Notes: a model not told the origin generated them from the sequence alone. DNA of 64,000 nt from Paracoccaceae bacterium (GCA_028097405.1 JAOHEK010000015.1:1-64000), one strand, 5' to 3'. Shown: positions 1 through 9,604, numbered from the stretch's first letter. Numbers and translations: made by a program.

Positions 1-45
1 CCTACCGAGTCGTAAGTCGGGACCATTCCTTTGGGGGGAATCGTT

Positions 46-564
46 ATGTTTAAATTGATCGTGGTCACATTGGCCGTATTCGCTGCCGTTTTACAGATCT
101 TCGGAGGCTCTGAGCGCCGACCTGAGGTTGCACGTGAAGCTGCGCCCGGACTAACGCTTGCGACGTTTATGGGCACAGCCGAACCGATTGATGAAACATC
201 ATTGGATCGGGAACCGTTGTTGTCGGAGGCTGAAGCCATTGCCATTGCCGTTGCGGCTGGAAATAGCGCGCGCTCTGAACGCGAGGCTGCGCCGAAAACC
301 TACCGCGCACAGGAACTGGCCAGAACGATTGAATTGAAAACGTCTGTTCAAACCGACACACCGACCAAATGGGTTGTGTCTGCGTCGCGCGTTAATGTGC
401 GACAGGGACCGGGCACATCTAACGCGGTCATCGCGCAAGTCACACTTGGGACCGAGGCGCAGATTTTGGACCGGAAGAACGGTTGGGCACAAATCCAGAC
501 ACAGGATGGTGGAACGTCTGGGTGGATCTCTGGCAAGTTTTTGGAAGAAAAGACGCCAAGCTAA
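46..564 (+). CDS. Secreted or membrane-anchored SH3-domain protein
   Basis: A 172-residue protein. The first ~20 residues are hydrophobic and look like a signal peptide or N-terminal anchor. The middle (about 25-110) is low-complexity and Ala/Glu-rich. The C-terminal ~60 residues form a bacterial SH3 domain, with the typical RVNVRQGPGTSN core and a GWISGKFL ending. Such domains usually bind cell-wall peptides, so a periplasmic envelope role is inferred. I chose the ATG at 46 because a GGGGGGA stretch lies about 7 bases upstream; a TTG at 31 is in frame but less likely. The stop overlaps the convergent GFA gene by four bases. Substrate and exact role are unknown. Confidence 0.75.
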   Translation: MFKLIVVTLAVFAAVLQIFGGSERRPEVAREAAPGLTLATFMGTAEPIDETSLDREPLLSEAEAIAIAVAAGNSARSEREAAPKTYRAQELARTIELKTSVQTDTPTKWVVSASRVNVRQGPGTSNAVIAQVTLGTEAQILDRKNGWAQIQTQDGGTSGWISGKFLEEKTPS

Positions 565-974
565 ACTGGCTCGGGCGTTCCCTTTGGGAATTGTGGCCAG
601 TTGTTTGGAAAGCTGACCCAATCGTGCTTTTCGTCTGTCCAGATGGCCCTTGCGGGTTCGGGCAGGCGGGTGTCGAAACAGCCGAACGCCACGCCGATAT
701 GATCGGGTCGCATCTCTAACGTCCAATACAATGTTGTGCCGCAAACCGGGCAGAAGGCGTTTTCAAGTGCGCGCCCGGTCTCAGCCGTTCGGGCCCAGTG
801 GGATGTGGCCCCCGTCACCGTCATCTGTGTTTTGCGAAAATAAGCGCCGGTTCCGAAGGCCGCGCCGGTACGTTTTTGGCAGGCCTTACAATTACAGGCG
901 ATGACGAAATCTGGATCGCCTTCGAAAGTCGCTTGTAAGGTGCCGCATTGACAGGTTGCGTTGTGGGTTGTCAT
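561..974 (-). CDS. GFA-family (glutathione-dependent formaldehyde-activating-like) zinc protein
   Basis: A 137-residue protein with the cysteine pattern of the GFA/CENP-V fold: CQCG near residue 9, CNCKAC near residue 28 and a later CPVCG. In the founding member these ligate structural and glutathione-linked zinc. Most genomic paralogues, probably including this one, have no proven formaldehyde activity. The start at 974 has an AGGAG motif just upstream on the reverse strand, in the short gap shared with the divergent SDR gene. The reading frame stays open far upstream, but that part runs antisense to the SDR gene and is not coding. The family is clear; the substrate is unknown. Confidence 0.85.
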   Translation of the reverse strand: MTTHNATCQCGTLQATFEGDPDFVIACNCKACQKRTGAAFGTGAYFRKTQMTVTGATSHWARTAETGRALENAFCPVCGTTLYWTLEMRPDHIGVAFGCFDTRLPEPARAIWTDEKHDWVSFPNNWPQFPKGTPEPV

Positions 975-1007
975 GAGTGTCTCCTGATCCTTTGAGGAGG
1001 TTGACAC

Positions 1008-1847
1008 ATGAGCGACGCGCAGAAAACCATTCTGATCACGGGATGTTCTTCCGGCATTGGCTATGACGCGGCCCATGGGTTGGCGAAACGCGGGTGGCGC
1101 GTTTTTGCGACCTGCCGCAAGCCCGAGGATTGTCAGCGGTTGGAGGGCGAAGGGCTGGAAAGCTTTGTTCTGGATTATGACGATCAGGCCAGCATGGAAG
1201 CCGCCGTCGCCGAGACATTGACGCGGACTGGCGGCACTTTGGATGCATTGTTCAACAACGGTGCCTTCGGATTCCCGGCGTTTCTTGAGGATGTTCCTGT
1301 CGCCGCGATGCGCGCGATATTCGAGACGAACTTCTTTGCCCAGCACGAATTGACGCGTCTTTTGTTCCCGACTTTTCGTGCGCAGAGGCATGGGCGCATC
1401 TTGATGAACTCGTCTATCCTTGGATTTGCAGCTTTGCGGCGACGCGGGCCTTATAACGCAACCAAGTTCGCAATGGAGGGCTGGGCGGATACGCTGCGGC
1501 TTGAATTGGCGGACACCAACATTCACGTCGTTCTGATCGAACCGGGGCCGATCACCAGCGACATTCGGATTAAATCCCAGCCGCACTTCGAAAAGTGGAT
1601 CGATCACAGGGCTTCTGCGCGCGCGGAGGACTATGAAAAATCGGTAATTCCACGGCTTTACGCCGATGTTGGCAAGCCCGATACCTTTGAGCTGCCCGCA
1701 GAAGCGGTGACCGATGCCGTGATCAAGGCGCTGGAACATCCGCGGCCACGTGCGCGCTATCGCATCACCACGCCCACCAAGCTTTTCTGGTTTCTGCGGC
1801 GGATTTTGTCGACACGGATGCTTGATCGTCTGTTGGTCCGCGTCTGA
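1008..1847 (+). CDS. Short-chain dehydrogenase/reductase
   Basis: A classical SDR of 279 residues. The Rossmann cofactor motif TGCSSGIG is at residues 11-18, the NNG motif near 83-85, Ser135, and the YxxxK catalytic pair at Tyr149 and Lys153. It likely oxidises or reduces an alcohol/carbonyl substrate with NAD(P)H in the cytoplasm. GAGGAGG lies about 8 bases before the ATG. It is divergent from the GFA-family gene with only 33 bases between the start codons, so the two may share a regulatory region. The C-terminus (about 245-279) is basic and hydrophobic, which is common among SDRs acting on lipids or retinol-like substrates. The substrate cannot be read from sequence. Confidence 0.88.
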   Translation: MSDAQKTILITGCSSGIGYDAAHGLAKRGWRVFATCRKPEDCQRLEGEGLESFVLDYDDQASMEAAVAETLTRTGGTLDALFNNGAFGFPAFLEDVPVAAMRAIFETNFFAQHELTRLLFPTFRAQRHGRILMNSSILGFAALRRRGPYNATKFAMEGWADTLRLELADTNIHVVLIEPGPITSDIRIKSQPHFEKWIDHRASARAEDYEKSVIPRLYADVGKPDTFELPAEAVTDAVIKALEHPRPRARYRITTPTKLFWFLRRILSTRMLDRLLVRV

Positions 1848-1903
1848 CCCTTCGCTTTTTCCCCGAACTGCCCTAGGTCTGCGATGAGTAAGGAGAACGA
1901 TCC

Positions 1904-2107
1904 GTGTTAAATGATCCGCTTTTCATTGTCGCTGCTATCGCTGTGCTTATCGTCCTAGTTATTTTGTTGACCGGGATCGGAGGTTTTGCGAAAGGCGGAG
2001 ACTTTAACCGCAAGCACGCCAACCGCATTATGCGGTACCGTATTTATGCGCAGGCGGTCGCTGTTGCGTTGATTCTAATTTTCGTCCTGATCCGCGGAGG
2101 AAGCTAA
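1904..2107 (+). CDS. Twin-transmembrane small protein (HIG1-like)
   Basis: A 67-residue protein with two hydrophobic helices (about 6-28 and 46-63) separated by a basic loop containing KGGDFNRKHANRIMRYR. This pattern matches the small HIG1-domain proteins common in alphaproteobacteria, some of which associate with respiratory complexes; that role is inferred here. The start is a GTG at 1904 with AAGGAG about 8 bases upstream. The adenosyltransferase gene begins four bases after its stop, so the two are probably co-transcribed. Confidence 0.8.
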   Translation: MLNDPLFIVAAIAVLIVLVILLTGIGGFAKGGDFNRKHANRIMRYRIYAQAVAVALILIFVLIRGGS

Positions 2108-2110
2108 GCC

Positions 2111-2683
2111 ATGGTTGTTCTGAACAAGATTTACACCAAAACCGGTGACGCGGGCGAAACCGCCTTGGGCAATGGTGCGCGGGTCGCGAAACATGCTTTG
2201 CGCGTGACGGCTTACGGCACGGTTGATGAGCTGAACGCGACGCTTGGACTGGCACGGTTGCACGCCGAGGGTGAGACGGATGCCGCCCTGTCACGGATAC
2301 AGAACGACTTGTTCGATCTGGGTGCTGATCTTTGCCGTCCTGACATGGCGAAAGACAGCGAGGCCGGATATCCGGTTTTGCGAATGTCCGAGGATCAGAC
2401 CGCGCGTTTGGAAACCGAGATTGACGCGATGATTGCGCGGCTTGAGCCGTTGAAGTCGTTCATCCTGCCTGCGGGATCGGCCTTGTCGTCGTACCTGCAT
2501 CTGTCGCGCACAGTGGCACGTCGGGCCGAGCGCCTGACGGTTGAGCTTGCAACGATGGAAGAGGTGAACACGGCGTCAGTGACGTATTTGAACCGTCTGT
2601 CAGACTGGTTCTTCTGCGCGGCCCGCATCGCGAATGACGAGGGCCGGGCAGATGTACTTTGGAAGCCGGGGGCTAACCGCTAA
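2111..2683 (+). CDS. pduO: Cob(I)alamin adenosyltransferase, PduO type
   Basis: A 190-residue enzyme that transfers the adenosyl group of ATP to cob(I)alamin, giving adenosylcobalamin. The PduO-type N-terminal ATP-binding motif (IYTKTGDAGETALGNG) is at residues 6-21, and the conserved helical signature SRTVARRAERLTVEL is near residues 134-148. It follows the HIG1-like gene after three intergenic bases. It converges on rpsT, and both stop codons fall in one small hairpin. No cobalamin riboswitch was recognised upstream. The family call is secure; the symbol follows common usage. Confidence 0.92.
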   Translation: MVVLNKIYTKTGDAGETALGNGARVAKHALRVTAYGTVDELNATLGLARLHAEGETDAALSRIQNDLFDLGADLCRPDMAKDSEAGYPVLRMSEDQTARLETEIDAMIARLEPLKSFILPAGSALSSYLHLSRTVARRAERLTVELATMEEVNTASVTYLNRLSDWFFCAARIANDEGRADVLWKPGANR

Positions 2684-2694
2684 GCGGTTAGGCC
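2671..2694. terminator. Hairpin shared by convergent pduO and rpsT stops
   Basis: CTAACCGC, a TAA loop and GCGGTTAG form a perfect 8-bp stem. The pduO stop codon is the loop itself, and the rpsT stop codon lies in the right arm at 2688-2690. There is no clear U-tract on either strand, so it is a plausible bidirectional transcript-end structure rather than a textbook intrinsic terminator. Confidence 0.5.
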
Positions 2695-2951
2695 ATCGCT
2701 TTTGCGCGCGCAGACAGGCGCGACATTTTCCGGGCAGCGGTGTTCTTGTGATAGATGCCTTTCGACACACCGCGCATCAGTTCGGGCTGAACCGCCTTCA
2801 AAGCGGCGGCAGCGACGACCTTGTCACCCGATTCAATTGCTTCTTCAACATTGCGGAGAAACGTCCGAATGCGCGAGCGACGGGCTTTGTTGACTTCAAG
2901 ACGGCGAGCGTTCTGGCGCGCGCGTTTCTTGGCTTGGGGCGAATTTGCCAT
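2688..2951 (-). CDS. rpsT: 30S ribosomal protein S20
   Basis: An 87-residue basic protein with the characteristic start [17 protein letters not shown] and the C-terminal [18 protein letters not shown] helix of bS20, which binds 16S rRNA in the 30S body. The length is normal for the family. The start at 2951 is preceded by an AAGGGACC ribosome-binding region. It lies downstream of enoyl-CoA hydratase and mutM on the same strand. In many related genomes dnaA follows rpsT; here the next gene is the convergent adenosyltransferase. Confidence 0.97.
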   Translation of the reverse strand: MANSPQAKKRARQNARRLEVNKARRSRIRTFLRNVEEAIESGDKVVAAAALKAVQPELMRGVSKGIYHKNTAARKMSRLSARAKAMA

Positions 2952-3095
2952 GGTCGGGGTCCCTTTGTTTGGGTCTGTTATCTGTAAACGCAGAAACCCA
3001 AACCGGTCTGATCGACCGGCGGACACATAGCCTAAGCGGGCTCCACGCGCATGTTCAGCGGGCCGGATAGCCCATTGGAGCAGGTTTGAAAAGCC

Positions 3096-3872
3096 CTATT
3101 TGTCGCGGAACTGAGGTTCGCGTTTTTCCAAGAAGGCCGCCATGCCTTCTTTCTGGTCATCTGTCGCGAACAACGCGTGGAACATGCGACGTTCAAACAA
3201 GATACCCTCGCGCAGTGTCATCTCATAGCTGCGATTGACCGATTCCTTGACGACCATGGTGGTCAACATGGATTTGTCCGCTATTTTATGAGCGATTGCA
3301 GTGACTTCGTCCATCAAATCTTTGGCGGGCACAACGCGACTGACAAGGCCTGAGCGTTCGGCTTCTTCGGCCTCCATGAACCGCCCGGTCAGGTTCATGT
3401 CCATGGCCTTGGACTTGCCGACAAAGCGCGTCAGCCGTTGGGTTCCGCCGATGCCTGCGACAACGCCTAGATTGATTTCTGGTTGGCCGAACTTGGCGGT
3501 GTCAGCGGCGATGATGAAGTCGCACATCATGGCCAATTCACAGCCACCGCCCAGCGCATAACCTGATACAGCCGCAATGATCGGCTTGCGACACTTCAGC
3601 AGCGCTTCGGTTTCCTTGGTGAACAGGTCTTCAGACAGAACCTGATGGAAGGTCTTGTCCGCCATTTCCTTGATGTCGGCCCCTGCGGCAAAGGCTTTTT
3701 CGGAACCCGTTAGGATGATGCATCGCACATTGTCGTCGTCAGATGCTGTTGTGATCGCGTCCGACAGTTCGCCAAGCAAGCTGAGGTTAAGCGCGTTCAT
3801 AGCATCGAGACGATTGAGGCGGATCGTCGTGATGTGTTCGACGGTTTCGACGATGATCGATTCAAAGGCCAT
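3096..3872 (-). CDS. Enoyl-CoA hydratase
   Basis: A 258-residue crotonase-family enzyme of the usual length. It hydrates trans-2-enoyl-CoA to 3-hydroxyacyl-CoA in beta-oxidation or related routes. Visible features are the oxyanion-hole segments AAGADIKEM (about residues 65-73) and [14 protein letters not shown] (about 105-118), including the conserved catalytic-type Glu, and the [20 protein letters not shown] stretch. The start at 3872 gives the standard MAFESIIVE beginning. It sits between mutM and rpsT on the same strand, 61 bases after mutM, an arrangement common in roseobacters. The acyl chain preference is not predictable. Confidence 0.92.
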   Translation of the reverse strand: MAFESIIVETVEHITTIRLNRLDAMNALNLSLLGELSDAITTASDDDNVRCIILTGSEKAFAAGADIKEMADKTFHQVLSEDLFTKETEALLKCRKPIIAAVSGYALGGGCELAMMCDFIIAADTAKFGQPEINLGVVAGIGGTQRLTRFVGKSKAMDMNLTGRFMEAEEAERSGLVSRVVPAKDLMDEVTAIAHKIADKSMLTTMVVKESVNRSYEMTLREGILFERRMFHALFATDDQKEGMAAFLEKREPQFRDK

Positions 3873-3933
3873 GGAAGCATTCCCTTGGTTTGGGTCAGCT
3901 TGTAGGGATATCAGCCCATCGCAAAGGATCAAG

Positions 3934-4785
3934 CTATCTTTGACAGACCGGGCAGTAGAAGCTGGACCGACCAGACTGAACCACGCGGGATATTACGCCT
4001 TTGCAATCAAAGGTCTGGCAAGGTTCTGCTTCGCGACCGTACACGCGGAAGTTATGCTGAAAGTATCCCAATTCGCCATCGGTCTGCCGATAGTCTTTCA
4101 GGCTGGAACCGCCAGCAGCAATGGCTTCGGACAAGACATCGCGAATGATTGGGACCAGCGACGCGATCCGCTTGTCGGATATCTGAGCCGCTTTACGCAA
4201 GGGCGAAACACTGGCGCGAAACAGGACTTCGCAGACATAGATATTGCCCAAACCAGCCACGACGCGTTGGTCAAGAAGCGCCGATTTGATCGGTGTACGA
4301 CGGGTTTTGAGCGCTTGGACCAAATAGGGTTCATCAAAGTTATTTCCCAAAGGCTCGGGGCCCAAGAACGCGAGAAGTTTGTGGGTTTCGATGTGTTTGG
4401 TCGCGATCAGGTCCATCGCACCAAATCGACGTGGGTCGTTGAATGTCACACGTCCGCCGTTGGTTAGATGAAACACCACGTGGTCGTGCTTTTCGGGGGC
4501 CGGGTGATCGTGATGAAATTGCCCCAACGGATCGCCCGATATCAAGATACGGCCTGACATGCCAAGGTGAATGATCAGGGTTTCACCGCTGGACAGGTCC
4601 GCAAGGATGTATTTTGAGCGACGGCGCAAAGCGGTCACCGTTTTTCCTGTCAGCCGGTCTGCCATTCGGTCCGGGAATGGCCAGCGCAGATCTGGCCGAT
4701 TTACGTCCGCGCGCAGGATTTCGCTACCTTCCATAACCGGCAGAAGGCCGCGACGCACCGTTTCAACTTCGGGTAATTCAGGCAT
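3934..4785 (-). CDS. mutM: Formamidopyrimidine-DNA glycosylase
   Basis: A 283-residue base-excision repair enzyme that removes 8-oxoguanine and formamidopyrimidines and nicks the abasic site. The N-terminus [14 protein letters not shown] carries the catalytic Pro2 and Glu3. The C-terminal zinc finger is complete, with CxxxxxC and CPVC pairs in the last ~30 residues. The H2TH region lies near residues 150-200. It is divergent from ubiE, with ~150 bases between the starts, and heads a probable mutM-enoyl-CoA hydratase-rpsT transcription unit. Confidence 0.96.
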   Translation of the reverse strand: MPELPEVETVRRGLLPVMEGSEILRADVNRPDLRWPFPDRMADRLTGKTVTALRRRSKYILADLSSGETLIIHLGMSGRILISGDPLGQFHHDHPAPEKHDHVVFHLTNGGRVTFNDPRRFGAMDLIATKHIETHKLLAFLGPEPLGNNFDEPYLVQALKTRRTPIKSALLDQRVVAGLGNIYVCEVLFRASVSPLRKAAQISDKRIASLVPIIRDVLSEAIAAGGSSLKDYRQTDGELGYFQHNFRVYGREAEPCQTFDCKGVISRVVQSGRSSFYCPVCQR

Positions 4786-4935
4786 ATCGGCTCCTTAATG
4801 GAGCTGCGACGATTCCACCGCTCCCTTTCCGGGGAAGACAGGCCCATATTTCATACTGGATCATGATCGCCACTTGCCTGTGTTCTTTGCCACATCTGCG
4901 GTATAAGGCACGGTCATACCAGAGAAGAAAAGCCC

Positions 4936-5688
4936 ATGACGAACGAGACCAGTAGAACAACCCATTTCGGCGACCGCGAAGTGCGCGAAGATGAGAAAGC
5001 CGGACTGGTGCATGGCGTGTTTTCAAACGTTGCATCGCGTTACGATGTGATGAACGACGTGATGTCGATGGGCGTGCATCGCATATGGAAAGAGGCGATG
5101 ATGGATTGGCTGGCGCCTCGGGCTGGTCAGCGGCTTTTGGATGTTGCCGGTGGGACGGGTGATATTTCGTTTCGGTTTTTGAAACGTGCGCCGGAGGCCT
5201 CGGCTGTCGTTCTTGATCTGACCGAGCCTATGCTGGTCGAAGGCCGCAAGCGTGCCGAAGCTGCCGCTTTGTCTGATCGGTTGGATTGGGTCACGGGCGA
5301 CGCGATGGCTCTACCGCTGCCCGACAACAGCTTTGACGTTTACACGATTTCTTTTGGCATTCGAAATGTTACGCGCATCCCCGATGCGTTGAACGAAGCG
5401 TTTCGTGTGTTGCGCCCCGGTGGCCGTCTGATGGTGTTAGAGTTTTCGCAACTGCCAAATGCAGCTATGCAGAAGGCCTATGACCTTTATTCGTACAATA
5501 TCATTCCACGAATGGGCCAAGCGATCGCGAATGATCGCGATAGTTATCAGTATCTGGTCGAGTCCATTCGGAAATTTCCAGATCAAGACACCTTCGCTGC
5601 GATGATTACTGAAGCGGGTTTCGAGCAAGTGAAATACCGCAATCTGTCGATGGGAATTGCGGCCCTTCACTCGGGTTGGAAGCTTTAA
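4936..5688 (+). CDS. ubiE: Ubiquinone/menaquinone biosynthesis C-methyltransferase
   Basis: A 250-residue SAM-dependent methyltransferase that adds the C-methyl group to the benzoquinol ring in ubiquinone synthesis. The UbiE N-terminal signature ([17 protein letters not shown]) is near residues 29-46, the SAM-binding motif [13 protein letters not shown] near residues 63-75, and the family segment [10 protein letters not shown] follows. The divergent partner is mutM. The ubiB start follows after one intervening base, so the two form a translationally close operon in the same pathway. Confidence 0.96.
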   Translation: MTNETSRTTHFGDREVREDEKAGLVHGVFSNVASRYDVMNDVMSMGVHRIWKEAMMDWLAPRAGQRLLDVAGGTGDISFRFLKRAPEASAVVLDLTEPMLVEGRKRAEAAALSDRLDWVTGDAMALPLPDNSFDVYTISFGIRNVTRIPDALNEAFRVLRPGGRLMVLEFSQLPNAAMQKAYDLYSYNIIPRMGQAIANDRDSYQYLVESIRKFPDQDTFAAMITEAGFEQVKYRNLSMGIAALHSGWKL

Positions 5689-5689
5689 C

Positions 5690-7213
5690 GTGCGCGGACC
5701 GCACAATATTCTGCGTCTGATCCGCACGGGTGCCACTTTCGAACGCACCGGTGCCATGCGCGTTGTCTTGGAAGCATTAGACGCGCCACCATCCTTGCGA
5801 ATTGCCGCACGGGTATTGGGCTGGCCGTTCAAATGGTTGGGCTACAAAGGGGACCCATCGCTGTCACCAGCGCCACGTGCGTTAACTGCGTTGGGCCCGG
5901 CCTACATCAAGTTTGGGCAAATCCTGTCAACCCGCGCCGATTTGGTCGGGGGTGGCTTGGCCGACGAATTACGGGTTCTTCAGGACAAATTGCCGCCTTT
6001 TTCGACTGCCATCGCAAAGCAAACCGTCGAAGCTGAATTCGGTAGGCCCTTGGGCGAAGTCTTCTCGGATTTTTCGGAACCTGTTGCTGCGGCCTCGATC
6101 GCGCAGGTGCACAAGGCGCATTTGCTCGAAACTGGTGAGGCTGTCGCGGTCAAGGTTCTACGGCCGCGGATTGAACAAGCTTTTCGGCGCGACATTGATG
6201 CCTTTTATTTCGCGGCGCGCATGATCGAGGTTTTGTCGCCGGGATCGCGACGACTTCGTCCGCTGGATGTTGTGACGCATTTCGAAAGCGTCGTGATGGG
6301 CGAATTGGACCTGCGTCTTGAGACGGCAAGCGCTGACGAGTTTGCGCACAACACAAAGGACGACGTCGGTTTTCATGTTCCACGGGCCCGCTGGGATTTG
6401 TCATCGCGGCGCGTCATGACGTTGGAGTGGGCAGACGGCATCCCCATGGGTGACATTGATGCCATCGACAAAGCCGGACACGACCGCGCTCAAATGGCCG
6501 AGAAAGTGCTGGCCACGTTTTTAAGCCACGCCCTTCGGGACGGGTATTTTCACGCGGACATGCATCAGGGAAATCTGCAAATCGCCGCGAATGGTGATCT
6601 TGTTGCCTTGGATTTCGGCATTATGGGGCGGATCGATGAATACACGCGGCGCGTTTATGCCGAGATCCTTATTGGATTTATTCGGAAGGATTATCAACGT
6701 GTCGCCGAGGTTCACTTTGAGGCTGGATATGTCCCAGCCGACCGCGACGTTGATGAATTCGCCCGCGCGTTGCGGGCTGTGGGTGAACCCATCTTCGGGA
6801 TGGATGCCAGCCGCATTTCGATGGGCCGGTTGCTGAGTTATCTCTTTGAGGTGACCGACCGGTTTGGGATGGAAACGCGCACCGAGTTGATCCTATTGCA
6901 GCGCACGATGGTCGTGGTCGAAGGCGTCGCACGGTCGCTTGATCCGCACATCAACATCTGGAGCGTGGCGCGCCCGACAGTGGAGCGCTACCTTGTGGAC
7001 AGCGTCGGTCCGAAAGCGGTGATCCGCGACGTTGCTCGAACCTTGCAGGTTTTAAGCAGGTTTGGGCCACGCTTGCCTCAAATGGCCGAAGATTTCCTGA
7101 TCCAGCAATCTCAGAAAACCGAACATGGCAATGCGCAAAAACCGTGGTTTGGACGCGTGGTTGCCCTGTTGGCGGTTGGTGCCCTTGGTTTGGTCATTGG
7201 TATGCTGCTTTAG
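5690..7213 (+). CDS. ubiB: UbiB-family atypical kinase for ubiquinone biosynthesis
   Basis: A 507-residue ADCK/UbiB protein supporting the aerobic steps of ubiquinone synthesis. Hallmarks are the KxGQ motif (IKFGQILSTRADLV), the Ala-rich nucleotide loop (AAASIAQVHKA), the catalytic-loop region HADMHQGN and the DFG-type DFGIMGRID. A hydrophobic segment at the extreme C-terminus anchors it in the inner membrane. The GTG start at 5690 is one base after the ubiE stop and gives the family-typical RGPHNI beginning; longer in-frame starts would overlap ubiE. The stop overlaps convergent flgD by four bases. In relatives coaBC often follows; it does not here. Confidence 0.93.
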   Translation: MRGPHNILRLIRTGATFERTGAMRVVLEALDAPPSLRIAARVLGWPFKWLGYKGDPSLSPAPRALTALGPAYIKFGQILSTRADLVGGGLADELRVLQDKLPPFSTAIAKQTVEAEFGRPLGEVFSDFSEPVAAASIAQVHKAHLLETGEAVAVKVLRPRIEQAFRRDIDAFYFAARMIEVLSPGSRRLRPLDVVTHFESVVMGELDLRLETASADEFAHNTKDDVGFHVPRARWDLSSRRVMTLEWADGIPMGDIDAIDKAGHDRAQMAEKVLATFLSHALRDGYFHADMHQGNLQIAANGDLVALDFGIMGRIDEYTRRVYAEILIGFIRKDYQRVAEVHFEAGYVPADRDVDEFARALRAVGEPIFGMDASRISMGRLLSYLFEVTDRFGMETRTELILLQRTMVVVEGVARSLDPHINIWSVARPTVERYLVDSVGPKAVIRDVARTLQVLSRFGPRLPQMAEDFLIQQSQKTEHGNAQKPWFGRVVALLAVGALGLVIGMLL

Positions 7214-7896
7214 TCCGCCGTACCCGCGGTCTCGCGCAAAGCGGTCACCGCATCCGACGGCAGAACTGAGCCCCCCGCTAACACCAGTTCGATTCCGCTA
7301 GCGCCTTGGCGCGCTTCTGTGATGCGCGCATAATGCGACACTGCGGATACATCCGTGACTTCGCCGCTACGGATGCTAGCCAGCTCAAGCGAATAACTGC
7401 CCGCCTCAAGCGGGTTGCCGTTCTGCCCGATGCCGGCCCAAGCGATGGTTTCCTGCCCAAGCGGAACAGCTTCGCGAGCCACTTCGGTGCCGAAGGCATT
7501 CCGGACAATCAATTCAGCAGCATCAGAACCAGAAGCGGGGGACAAAGCCAAATCTACAGGGGTGCCGCTGAAAGACACCGGTTCTGTTACACGTGCTTCC
7601 ATTCCGACCCAGCCTGCCAGTTGAGCCAGACTGGTCTCTCCAAATCCACCGGCAAAGTTCTCCAGCAGTTGGTTCGTTCTGACCTGCTGCTCGACCCCTG
7701 AAAAAGTGGCAAGTTGAACTGCAAAATCTTCAGATTCAACGGGATTCAAAGGATCCTGATTTTGCAATTGCGTGGTTAACATCAGCAAGAACGTTTCAAA
7801 ATCAGAACTAAGCGCGGATGTCGTCGTGTCTTCAGAAGCAGTTGCAGCGGTATTTGATTGCGCCGTGTTCAAGGCGGTTTGCGTTGAGATTTCCAT
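7210..7896 (-). CDS. flgD: Flagellar hook-capping (assembly) protein FlgD
   Basis: A 228-residue protein. The N-terminal FlgD signature (DFETFLLMLTTQLQNQDPLNPVE region with SEDFAVQLATFSGVEQQV) lies at about residues 32-75, followed by the FlgD Ig-like/tudor-like region in the second half. It forms a scaffold cap at the tip of the growing hook. It lies 11 bases downstream of fliK on the same strand, so hook-capping and hook-length genes are co-transcribed. Its 3' end overlaps ubiB on the opposite strand by four bases. Confidence 0.93.
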   Translation of the reverse strand: MEISTQTALNTAQSNTAATASEDTTTSALSSDFETFLLMLTTQLQNQDPLNPVESEDFAVQLATFSGVEQQVRTNQLLENFAGGFGETSLAQLAGWVGMEARVTEPVSFSGTPVDLALSPASGSDAAELIVRNAFGTEVAREAVPLGQETIAWAGIGQNGNPLEAGSYSLELASIRSGEVTDVSAVSHYARITEARQGASGIELVLAGGSVLPSDAVTALRETAGTAD

Positions 7897-7907
7897 GTCA
7901 GAGGTCC

Positions 7908-9488
7908 TTACAATCTTAGATCAAGTCGTCCGTTGGACGGTAAATGAGTGGCATCGCGATGGTCTGTACCCAACGCCTGAAAATCTAATTCAGTCTCTTC
8001 CAAATTACTTTCGCCCGATTTTTTCTGATCTTCTTCCGCATCATCGCGGCCGAACGAAAAGCTCAAATCTGTAAAGCCCTGCTCAGCCAAATCCGCTGCG
8101 AAAAGATCGATATTACGACGCAGAAGTTCTAAAGTTTCGGGCCGTTCCGCAGTTACCAGAACCGTCATTCCCGTTTCGCCTGATGTCATCGACAATCGCA
8201 CCCGGCCAAGTTCCTCGGGTGACAGTTTCACCTCGATCACCCCATCGATTGACGTCTTTGCCGCTTGCACAATTTGAGTGATCACCGGTCGTGCCATCAT
8301 TTCAATTTTTTGTAAGACAGCGTCGGGTTTGCGATTTGACTGGGCAACATCTGTCAGCAGCTCTTGCCCCGGACCATCGTCGGTGAATTGAAACACGTCG
8401 CCCCCGCGGAACGCGTCTTTCGCAGCCGCCTCGTTCTTGAAGGGGGATGTTGTTTGAATTGTCAGGGTCGGCTGGGGCGCATCCGCAGCCTTGGATATCG
8501 CCACAGTTATTCTCGAGTCGGTGTTAAACCGCGTGGTGCGGCCATCTTTAACAAATGCGGTCCGTTCGGCTGGAACCTGAATGGCCAGAGGCGCGATTTT
8601 TGCCGCAACATCCAAGCCCGCTTCAATAGGCACTGGTGACGCCGGAACGCTATTCAAAGGTGCGGGAACCGTTTTCTTCAACAGGTTAACAGGAGTTGAA
8701 ATCTCCGGTGTCGAACGTTGCACTGTGGCGTCGATGCGCGTTTCGATTTGGACTGCCGGAGTCTGAATTCGAACCGGCAGTTCAACGGTGGTTTCACGAT
8801 CCAGTTGATCAGGCGTAAATTCCCGCGAAATAATCCGATGCGGCTTCTCTAAGCTGGGGTCGATTTTATCAATCACACCGATGATGGGTACCGGGCGCGG
8901 CATAAGCGGTGTCGTTTTTTTGACGATCTCTGCAGTTGGAATCTCTGCGGAAAGCTTAACATCCACGTCTAGGATTTTTGAGCTTTGCTGTTCGGCAGAC
9001 GTTCGCGTCTTTGCCAACCGATCTTCCGAGCTGCCGGCAACCACCTCGTTTTCTACCGACGCTTGTTTGGCTGGAATTGGTAGTGCGATTTTGGACGGAT
9101 CGTCAACTTTGATTGGAACCGTGCTTGCAAAGGCGTGCTGAGCGCTTGTCGGAAAATCACGTTGTGCCGTGACTATTGCAGTGTCGTCAGCATCGCTTGG
9201 GGTGCCGTGCCGCAGTTCCCCGATGATGGCCGGCAGAACAGTGCCGATCGCCTTGAATTCTGTGCCTTCAGCAACCGGCTTACGCACCGGTAGATTATCT
9301 GCTTCGGCTTCGCCTTCGGGTATTAATGAAAAACCAAGTACTTCGGCATTGTCTTCCCCATCGCCATTTTCCAATAGCGACGAAAATGCCTTATCCTGTT
9401 CGGGCGGCACCAAAGTATCTGTTGCAATGACGGGCTTCGCCGCATCGCCGGTTAATTCCTTATTCAGGACTTGCAATAACAACTGCAT
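7908..9488 (-). CDS. fliK: Flagellar hook-length control protein FliK
   Basis: A 526-residue protein. The long N-terminal region (about 1-420) is low-complexity and Pro/Thr/Val-rich, as expected of a secreted molecular ruler. The C-terminal ~90 residues carry the Flg_hook domain (IEVKLSPEELGRVRLSM, then TVLVTAERPETLELLRRN), which switches the export apparatus from hook to filament substrates. The ATG at 9488 has a strong GGAGGT about 7 bases upstream; an in-frame extension of nine codons is less likely. flgD follows closely. Confidence 0.9.
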   Translation of the reverse strand: MQLLLQVLNKELTGDAAKPVIATDTLVPPEQDKAFSSLLENGDGEDNAEVLGFSLIPEGEAEADNLPVRKPVAEGTEFKAIGTVLPAIIGELRHGTPSDADDTAIVTAQRDFPTSAQHAFASTVPIKVDDPSKIALPIPAKQASVENEVVAGSSEDRLAKTRTSAEQQSSKILDVDVKLSAEIPTAEIVKKTTPLMPRPVPIIGVIDKIDPSLEKPHRIISREFTPDQLDRETTVELPVRIQTPAVQIETRIDATVQRSTPEISTPVNLLKKTVPAPLNSVPASPVPIEAGLDVAAKIAPLAIQVPAERTAFVKDGRTTRFNTDSRITVAISKAADAPQPTLTIQTTSPFKNEAAAKDAFRGGDVFQFTDDGPGQELLTDVAQSNRKPDAVLQKIEMMARPVITQIVQAAKTSIDGVIEVKLSPEELGRVRLSMTSGETGMTVLVTAERPETLELLRRNIDLFAADLAEQGFTDLSFSFGRDDAEEDQKKSGESNLEETELDFQALGTDHRDATHLPSNGRLDLRL

Positions 9489-9604
9489 TCTTTGACCTCC
9501 GGACATCCTGTCCATTTCTCGAATGTCTAGCGGTCGAAACTTACCAGTCCTTTACCTGTACCCTTCATAGTGCCGAAAATTGTCATGATCAGAAGGATCA
9601 GGAA

